Shown here: in pieces, positions 57,243 to 64,000 of the stretch | Numbering within the stretch: position 1 is the stretch's first letter | How the letters are laid out: each line of letters begins with the position of its first letter | Source of the DNA: Gigantopelta aegis | Taxonomy: Eukaryota > Mollusca > Gastropoda > Neomphalida > Peltospiridae | Assembly: GCF_016097555.1 (NCBI RefSeq) | Contig: NC_054713.1 | Coordinates: 45,200,648-45,264,647 of the forward strand | Length of the DNA: 64,000 nucleotides | Direction: 5' to 3' | Notes under the pieces: generated by a model | What the model was told of the DNA's origin: nothing | The model's input: only the letters and a program-made list of their open reading frames with translations | Database searches by the model: none | Position numbers and translations under genes: made by a program

Positions 57243-57660
57243 TAAAAAAATAAAAAAAATGGGGGGGGGGGGGGGGGGGGGTTAAAGAGACTGTCAAGAG
57301 TTGGTGGTCATTGTAAGATATTTCCGACTTGGATACCTTTTTCATGACTGAAATGACTGAACATTATAGTGTTTTGCCTAGCTTGTTTCAGCATGGACGG
57401 CACCACCTTGCCTTAATCAGCTTGTTTTAGCATGGTTCGGCACCATGCCTCAGTAGTCTAGCGCCATCTTGCCTTAATCAGCGCCATGCTGTTCTGAGAT
57501 TAAACAAGTCTTTTTATAAAGCTGTCTTTAGAAAACTCTCAGAAATACATTTTAATTAATAAAATATGCCTTTTATATATTTTGTTATTCATTTGTTAAA
57601 TCAAGCACAATCATTACATTTATTTTTATTGTATTTTATTTCTGCCGTTAATGGAAAAAA
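57243..57660. other. Likely 3-prime untranslated and flanking DNA
   Basis: Poly-G run, then short GCACCATGCC / GCGCCATCTTGCC repeats (57,395-57,490) and AT-rich sequence. No clear second polyadenylation signal could be chosen. Confidence 0.4.
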
Positions 57661-57663
57661 TGG

Positions 57664-57905
57664 GAACGAGACGTAGCCCAGTGGTAAAGCGCTCGCTTGA
57701 TGCGCGGTCGGTTTGGGATCGATCCCCGTCGGTGGGTCCATTGGGCTATTTCTCATTGCAGCCATTGCATCACGAATGGTACATCAAAGGTCGTGGTTTG
57801 TGCTATCCTGTCTATGGGATGGTGCATATAAAAGATCCCTTGCTGCTAATCGAAAAAGAGTCGCCCATATGTGGTCCTTAACCATAAAATGTCTGACGCC
57901 TCTGA
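57664..57905 (+). mobile_element. SINE, head A, core and short T2 remnant
   Basis: GAGACGTAGCCCAGTGGTAA head, GGGATCGATCCCCG, core to GATCCCTTGCTGCTAATCG. A piece of T2 (GTGGTCCTTAACCATA) follows a deletion. Confidence 0.88.
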
Positions 57906-58390
57906 TACTTGTAGGGTGTTGAAGACTGTTCAGAGCTAGAACTAACCCCAGTGCTATTCATGTACGAGTTCAGTAGTGATTTCACGGCCCCACCCTGTTC
58001 CCTGCTCCCACCCCATTCCCCGCTCCCGACGCCTATGCTGGTGTGATTTTCTTCTTGATATAAATGCTACCGATTCTCAACTATAACACGTTTACGGAGT
58101 CGCCAGTTTTGACTTTCAAATAGCCGACATTGGCGCTATCTGCGCCATCTTCAAGTTAAAACCAACCCTTGCTGGTTTAGAAATAGTTTTACCGATTCAG
58201 TCATCATGATTATTAATATCGTAACTTTTGGAAAACCAAAATATTGATGCATTCTTTAAAAATATTTTGCTTACTAACGATCAGCTTAACGCCATTGTAT
58301 ATTTTTAAAAATTCACCATCAGACATCGATTAAAAAAAAAAGACAAATTAAATTTGATTTTGTTTTTTTTAAGTGCTATGAATTGATTTT

Positions 58391-58422
<32 letters not shown>

Positions 58423-58794
58423 GGTTGTTGTGGTTGGGGTTTTTTTGGGGCGTGTGGTTGTTCTTGTATCAGTGTAATTATGTCTATTATCTGTCTATGT
58501 ATTTTCTGTCCCAGGTCGGGCCCCTGGCTATCCAGAGACGGGACCCGGGATAGACATGCTCGAAAAAATTATAATAAAAAAAAAAAAGGTACAAAGTACA
58601 GAGCTCTTACATTTTGCATTGGTGTAAACACTACGAATATTGTAATATCCGTCAGACGGTTGTAGGTCACATACAGACAATAACGGAAATGATCAAACAC
58701 GAATAACGTATAAAAAGACTTTATTGCACTCGTAACAAGACACAAGTATATTTGGCACACCTTTTAACAAGAATTCCGTCCAGTTTTGTGAAAT
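57906..58794. other. Intergenic spacer with poly-G run
   Basis: T-run followed by a G-run at 58,388-58,421. Gly-rich and other frames here are low complexity. No gene. Confidence 0.45.
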
Positions 58795-58796
58795 CA

Positions 58797-58967
58797 GGGC
58801 TGTACCTGGGGGGGGGGGGGGGGGGGGGGCGGGCAACTGCACTCCAAGTACAATGAGTTTTTTAGTTTTTAAGGTCTCCTTTTTGTGTACTTGAAGAACA
58901 CCCCCATCAGTGTGCCCTGATTCTTTCTGTACTACCACCCCTCCAGGTACTGCCCTGGATATGTGGG
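58797..58967. mobile_element. Short foldback with CAGGGCTGTACCTGG ends
   Basis: CAGGGCTGTACCTGG at the left, CCAGGTACTGCCCTG at the right, with a G-run directly inside the left end. About 170 bp. Confidence 0.6.
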
Positions 58968-59290
58968 TATCTGCTGCCTTAATTATAATAATTTAAATCG
59001 CCATTATTAACATTTATTCTTGACAGAAAAAAATAGTTTAACATAAACATTGTTAAACATTTGCATGAAAATGTGAAGCAATAACTTGCCTTTAACAAAC
59101 AACATGAAACAAACTAAAGACTCAGGAAATATGCTAATTCTAAAATTCCTTCTTCTTGTTTTTGGTGAATTTACAAATGCTTAAATCTATGAAATGATAA
59201 ATGGCATATCAACTTGAAATTCTTCTTTAAAAAACTCTATGCGTTTCTTTTGGTAGTCAGTATATGCTCACCCAATTCAAGTTGAGTTTG
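58968..59290. other. AT-rich spacer
   Basis: No feature recognised. Confidence 0.5.
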
Positions 59291-59293
59291 TCT

Positions 59294-59603
59294 CTAGCAC
59301 ACAGATGGAATCCCACAATCTGATAGAGGATTGTTCGTCTGTAGCACACAGATGGAATCCCACAATCTGATAGAGGATTGTTTGTCTCTAGCACACAGAT
59401 GGAATCCCACAATCTGATAGAGGATTGTTTGTCTCTAGCACACAGATGGAATCCCACAATCTGATGGAATCCCACAATCTGATAGAGATGGTCTCTAGGA
59501 TTGTTTGTCTCTAGCACACAGATGGAATCCCACAATCTGATAGAGGATTGTTCGTTTGTAGCACACAGATGGAATCCCACAATCTGATAGAGGATTGTTC
59601 GTC
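59294..59603. repeat. 47-bp minisatellite, about 6.5 copies
   Basis: The unit is AGCACACAGATGGAATCCCA + CAATCTGATAGAGGATTGTT + TGTCTCT. Copies start at 59,343, 59,390 and 59,437; one rearranged unit lies at 59,460-59,500. Confidence 0.94.
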
Positions 59604-59605
59604 AA

Positions 59606-59797
59606 TCTGGGGCAGGACGAAGCCCAGCGGTAAATCACTTGCCATATGCTTGGGCTATTTCTCGTTCCAACCCGTGTACCACGACTGGTATATATATATA
59701 TATATCAAAGGCTGTGGTATGTGCTATCCTGTCTGTGGGTGCATATAAAAGATCCCTTGCTACAAATGGAAACTATAGTGGGTCTCCTTTCTTAGGC
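59606..59797 (+). mobile_element. SINE, head A with deletion, core only
   Basis: GGCAGGACGAAGCCCAGCGG, B-box region deleted, core with an inserted (TA)n at 59,690-59,704, through GATCCCTTGCTAC. The tail is missing. Confidence 0.82.
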
Positions 59798-59880
59798 CTG
59801 CTTGCCATAAATGCGATTCTGCGTGCGTTTTTTCGTTCGCATTTCAGCGAGGAGAGATTAAATATAGAATACTATACGAG

Positions 59881-60002
59881 TTTTCGCTAGATATCATTTT
59901 TACGAAACGAGTGAATTTCTCAAACGTATCTGACCGAACGAAAGTGAGGTCAGATACGTTTGGGAAGTTCACGAGTTTCGTAAAAATGATATCTAGCGAA
60001 AA
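59881..60002. repeat. Strong 55-bp-arm palindrome
   Basis: TTTTCGCTAGATATCATTTT... (59,881-59,935) pairs with 59,948-60,002 (...AATGATATCTAGCGAAAA), with about 4 mismatches in 55 and a 12-base loop. Likely part of a foldback transposon. Confidence 0.9.
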
Positions 60003-61500
60003 CGAGTGTGGTATTTTATTTATTACCCTCCTTTAAATCACGCAAATTATGAAAAATAAATAAATCAATCAATCAATTTTGTAGCCTATTTCAAGACCGG
60101 ATGTTGATTTGCATAACTAGCCGGTGCACGACTACGTACCGCCGCATTGAGAAATAGTTCGTTGTACTTCCGCTACTTCTCAGTGATGTTTTCAGGGGAG
60201 TGGTGTAGACGTACTTCCCCATAAATTTCCATCGGGTTTCATTTTTTAATTTAAAGAAAGCTGTAAGGTACATGCATCAATATATGTTTATTTTCATATT
60301 GGGTGAAAAATGGGTAAAACTAATGCATAATTCCATATTTCAACAAAACGCCCCCAAGAAACAAATGTTCCTGTTACCCAACTGGCACTGGTTATGCTAA
60401 TAATGATGAATTCACAAATCACAACTGACAATAACAATTTGTTGACCAAAAATCCAACCAATAAGAGAATAACAAGTGTTTTTGCAGTTAAAAACGTGTA
60501 GCTTGCAAAAGCAGCTGAGTTCACGGGAAAACTAAAATTATAACTTTAAGGTCGACGACAGTCACTTTTCGCTCCCTTGTTTTGGCTTTCTTTGTACACA
60601 ATAAATATAGCATATCTTACCGTAATTTCACTTGAAATCCATATTTCGTAAAATGTAAAAATTTTCAATCACAGAATTTTCTTCAAAAAGATTCAGGTGC
60701 TTCAGTAATGTTCGAAAAAAAAAAATCAATAGGAATTTTGCATTGGATTTTTTCCAGCATTCTTAAAACGGAAACGTCATGTACCCAGTTTGTGGTTATT
60801 GTAAGGTGGAAAGTGACGTCATTGGAATTCTGACGTCATTCAAATTCAAAATTAGCTATATTATTACAATGCATCGCCACATTAAAATAAAAACTGGTCT
60901 ACTAACCTTGACCCCTGTTAAATTTCTACAACAAGCAAACAACGCTGTTTACAGGTCGGTATATTTTACTTTTTCATAATTCTAAAAAAAATAATGTTTA
61001 AAAAAATAAAAATCTACCATATCATATGAAAAAAATTAACGTTGGATATGTTTCATTTATTGTGTACGAAGCCAAAACAAAGGTCCAAAAAATTACTGTC
61101 GTAGACCTTAATAATGATGAATTCACAAATCACAACTGACAATAACAATTTGTAGACCAAAAATCCACATAATAAATAAAATGAATATGTTTAATTATTG
61201 TTCTATTCATTCTTTTATTTTTATATTTATTTAAAAATATTTCTCGCGCGGTCCAGTTTACATCAACTTTTAATGAATGACATTTGTAGTAAAAGTTGTG
61301 GATGTTACTGACCTTGACATTAATTATGAATGAAAAAAATAGTCCCGTTATGCTAATAAAGGTCGCTGTCCAACCAATCGAAATTAACTTTGTTCCCTGT
61401 TGACAAATCAAAATACAGTTTGTAATACGCACCTAGTGGTGTGTACGAAATTTGTACGACACCGCTATATCTTCACCAGGAGGGTAATAAGTGCTTTTCC
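60003..61500. mobile_element. Possible larger DNA element with internal 65-bp repeat
   Basis: The left side has TTATTACCCTCCT (60,018-60,030) and the right side its inverse AGGAGGGTAATAA (61,478-61,490). A 65-bp sequence (AATAATGATGAATTCACAAA plus TCACAACTGACAATAACAAT) is repeated at 60,400 and 61,110. No transposase frame. Classification unknown. Confidence 0.4.
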
Positions 61501-61654
61501 ATATCTGTGAGTAGATTACTATACAGCGTTTTACGTTGTTAGAGTGTACTTTAAGCTGAAAATAATGCTTCACATTATGACGTCACCATGCGAAATCACA
61601 TATACGAAAAAGGTTCTATGGACAAGTGTTTATTTCTCGAAGCCTACATTAACG

Positions 61655-61800
61655 ATGTGCTGTGCTGTCTGATGGAAGGTAAATATAAAATGTAGCGGGT
61701 TTCCTCCGTGTCACAATGACCAAATGTTTGACATCCTGTTACAGATGATTAATAAATCAATGTGCTCTAGTGGTGTCATTAAACAAACCACACTTTAACC
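61655..61800 (+). mobile_element. SINE tail T1 fragment
   Basis: TGTAGCGGGTTTCCTCCGTG through GATTAATAAATCAATGTGCT and GTGTCATTAAACAAACCAC. Confidence 0.75.
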
Positions 61801-62068
61801 GTCACAACTAAAAGGTGGGGACTTTGAACAACTTGTTTGTGATACAACAACCAGAGCCGTATGCTTGAAGATTTAACCACACACAACCCATCATCAGAAA
61901 TATATAAATAACATCTACACTTAAACATACTGTACAGTTGAAAACAAAACATTAAAAAAACGTAGTTCTCTTTAAAAATAGGCAAATATCGTAAGAATGA
62001 TTTCATTTTGTCCAAAATCTTTCTTTATATGGAATTGATACGGGCTGCTAATGTTTATCCATAAATAT
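61801..62068. other. Spacer
   Basis: No feature recognised. Confidence 0.45.
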
Positions 62069-62069
62069 T

Positions 62070-62215
62070 AGGTCCCTAGGAACCGGATTGGTGGGGGGGT
62101 CCTGTTGTACACCACTCGAGGACAATTAATTGTTGGGGGGGGGGGGGGGGGGGGGTTTCAGATTCTATATCTATAAATAAAGATAATATTAAGATATTGT
62201 TCCTAGGGGCCTAAT
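62070..62215. mobile_element. Short foldback with TTAGGTCCCTAGGAA ends and poly-G
   Basis: TTAGGTCCCTAGGAACC at the left, TTCCTAGGGGCCTAA at the right, with a long G-run (62,136-62,155) inside. About 145 bp. Confidence 0.6.
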
Positions 62216-62447
62216 AAACTGAGTATGAAGTTAATGGAACATACATTAGTGTCCACTTCCTAGTATATTATTTGGAATAGCTCCAGGAACTGCCCTAATT
62301 TAAGTGGATCAAGATCCAATGTTGGTCAAAGTTCACTAATCCAAGTGTCTGGGTTTTTTTTTTTTTATCCAATGAGAATTAAGGTCCGACTTCTATGTAG
62401 TCTCTCAATTTGATTGGTTACTTGTCTGGATCCTCACTTGTGATTGG

Positions 62448-62506
62448 TTACTTGCTGGCTTGTTGAACCTGGGAGCCTGCCACAGCTAACACCTTGTCAC
62501 TGAGAC
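62448..62506 (-). CDS. Last coding exon of an unidentified gene
   Basis: The reverse complement has acceptor TTCTTCTTTCCAG|GT. It completes the split Gly codon from the exon at 63,462 and encodes LSDKVLAVAGSQVQQASK and TAA. A strong polypyrimidine tract and matching phase support it despite its shortness. Downstream (lower coordinates) is presumed 3-prime untranslated sequence; no convincing polyadenylation signal was located. Confidence 0.7.
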
Positions 62507-62559
62507 CTGGAAAGAAGAACAAACAAACGATAAACAAACTAATAAACATGTGACGTCAC

Positions 62560-62836
62560 AACTCGCCTAATGCATGGTCAGTGTGGGATCAATCCCCATC
62601 GGTGGGCCCATTGGGCTATATCTCATTTCAGCCAGTACATCACGACTGGCATATCAACGGCTATGGTATGTACTATCCTGTCTGTGGTGAATATAAGATT
62701 CTTTGCTGCTAATCGGAAAGAGTAGCTCATGAAGTGGCGACAGCGGGTTTCCTCTCTCAATGTATGTGTGGTCTTTAACCATATGTTAGATATCATGTAA
62801 CTGTAAATAAAATGTGTTGAGTGCATTGTTAAATCA
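62560..62836 (+). mobile_element. SINE, truncated head A and tail T2, within the intron
   Basis: Starts in the head at CTCGCCTAATGCATGGTCAG, GGGATCAATCCCCATCGG, core, T2 tail with GTAAATAAAATGTGTTGAGT. Diverged. Confidence 0.85.
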
Positions 62837-63220
62837 TATAATCTTCAAGGTTGGAAGGAGATGCAATGATTCTTGGCTGCCCCACTACCACACATTCCCA
62901 ATATCCAGCAATTAAAAAATGTGCTGGGGTGTCACTAAACAAACATGTTCTCATATCCACCAATTATACAATGTCCTCGGGTGTTATTAAACAAACAATT
63001 TCCAAAATCCACCAATTAAATAATGTATTGGGGTGCCATGAATTTTTTTTTTTAATATCCACCAATTAAATTCGGTGCAGGCACAAGCATAGAGGGGGAA
63101 TTTGGAGTTGAAATCCCCCTATTGAAAACACATTTTCTCTTTGTTAATATATATATTCCAGGAAATCATCACCTGAACCCCCTAGAAACTTTGTCCCCCA
63201 GATAAAACAGATTATAACAA
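62837..63220. other. Intron with short repeated ATCCACCAATTA words
   Basis: AATATCCACCAATTAAAT-type phrases with GTGCTGGGGTGTCACTAAAC recur about four times (62,900-63,070), a degraded tandem repeat of about 55 bp; the GGTGTCACTAAACAAAC part resembles a SINE T1 end. Confidence 0.55.
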
Positions 63221-63221
63221 A

Positions 63222-63430
63222 AAGAAGTTTGTTTTGTTTAACATCACCACTGGAGCACACTGATTACTTAATCATCGGCTATTGAATGTCAAACATTTGG
63301 TAATTCTGACAAGAAGTCATAAGAGGAAACCCGCCACATTTTTCCTTGTGCAGCAACAGATCTTTTATATTCAGCAAGGGATCTTTTATATGACAGGAAA
63401 GCACATACCACGGCCTTTGTGGGGTGTCAC
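63222..63430 (-). mobile_element. SINE core plus tail T1, minus strand
   Basis: GTTTGTTTTGTTTAACATCA through GGAAACCCGCCACATTTTTC to GATCTTTTATAT, which is partly duplicated. Headless. Confidence 0.8.
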
Positions 63431-63461
63431 TAAACACACATTCCTTTCTTCGGGTACTTAC

Positions 63462-63639
63462 CTAAAGTACTGGAAACCTTGGTGAACTCTTTTAAACTGG
63501 TGCTGGAATTGCTTTGTAAAAAGTCTTCTTCCTCGGCACTGAGCGTTTCGCCGAGTTTCTTCAATGCCGTCAGGATTTCCACCGACTGGTCGGTCGCCAC
63601 GTTCTGGGGCATTTTGCCGATCTTAGCATCTCGTTTAAT
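63462..63639 (-). CDS. Internal exon of an unidentified gene
   Basis: 178 bp, acceptor GATCATTTCAG|AT (phase 0), donor TTTAG|GTAAGT (perfect consensus, phase 1). It encodes IKRDAKIGKMPQNVATDQSV, then EILTALKKLGETLSAEEEDF, LQSNSSTSLKEFTKVSSTL. Together with 62,448-62,506 it forms the C-terminal 79 residues of a protein. The composition suggests amphipathic helices. I do not recognise the family. Upstream exons lie beyond the window's right edge or in the unread part to 64,000. Confidence 0.78.
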
Positions 63640-64000
63640 CTGAAATGATCAATAATGGATTCCAAAAATTGACAATAAAACCTGTATTCTCATTTGCAGA
63701 GCTGAAAATAACCATGGACTAAAAATCCACATAGGTGTGCTTGGATTTTCAGCACTAGCTGGCTAGCTCAGGGTGAGCCAAGAATGAAAATATGTTGTCC
63801 GTTAAACTTCAACAAGAATTCCCCCAGTCTCGCCTACCATAAACGTATTCAGTGTTGCTGATAGTACCATCCATAGATGTTCATCTTAGTGCATGACAAA
63901 ACAAAAAATATTTTATTAAACTTTAAAACACAACTGAAATTTAAAAATTAAATTGAGATTTTAATTTAATAAATTTCACTTTTTTTAAACATACATTAAA
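63640..64000. other. Intron of the unidentified gene
   Basis: AT-rich. No further exon recognised on the minus strand before the window end. Confidence 0.5.

Noticed and set aside
57895-58565. Gene after alkaline phosphatase with Gly-rich product
   Set aside because: The frame crosses a poly-G run and has no recognisable domain or splice sites.

Overview
This window looks like repeat-rich nuclear DNA of an invertebrate, most likely a marine mollusc and probably a gastropod. The evidence is interrupted host genes with GT-AG introns, many tRNA-headed SINEs of a kind I associate with molluscan genomes, foldback MITEs, Penelope-type reverse transcriptase remains, long microsatellites and very large minisatellite arrays. 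The organism call is inference. There are no operons, phage genes or CRISPR arrays. Almost all ORFs over 60 codons are shadows of repeats, and host coding sequence is a few percent of the window.

Three host genes are visible. (1) On the minus strand, two exons (12,583-12,433 and 4,501-about 4,266) join in phase to give one complete C-type lectin-like domain. Their 7.9 kb intron holds a 30-bp array, a 150-bp array and several transposons. (2) On the plus strand, a secreted, probably GPI-anchored alkaline phosphatase runs from 37,396 to 57,242. Nine exons are visible with matching phases, and one internal exon of roughly 38 codons is missing where the sequence has a tandem array and a 200-N gap. 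(3) On the minus strand at 63,639-62,448 are the last two coding exons of a gene I do not recognise.

Layout: 1-1,700 decayed Penelope-like element; 1.8-4.25 kb foldback element, minisatellites and SINE heads; 4.27-12.58 kb lectin gene; 12.78-27.21 kb a 34-bp satellite of roughly 420 units; 27.2-28.4 kb SINE cluster, including a SINE whose tail is tandemly multiplied; 28.4-31.1 kb mostly AT-rich spacer; 31.4-33.05 kb a 72-bp array split by a SINE with a clear target-site duplication; 33.6-36.8 kb a TTAA-flanked palindromic MITE and an unclassified repeat; 37.4-57.2 kb alkaline phosphatase with introns packed with MITEs, SINEs, a pogo-like element and microsatellites; 57.2-62.4 kb repeats and foldbacks; 62.4-63.6 kb the unidentified gene.

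The most interesting signals are structural. A modular SINE set combines at least three tRNA-like heads with one shared core and two alternative tails. A 0.37-kb palindromic MITE inserts at TTAA, and one copy sits inside a SINE so that the empty site can be read from sister SINEs. In the phosphatase gene, the splice junctions of exons 4 and 6 have been copied into neighbouring tandem repeats, giving strings of decoy splice sites.
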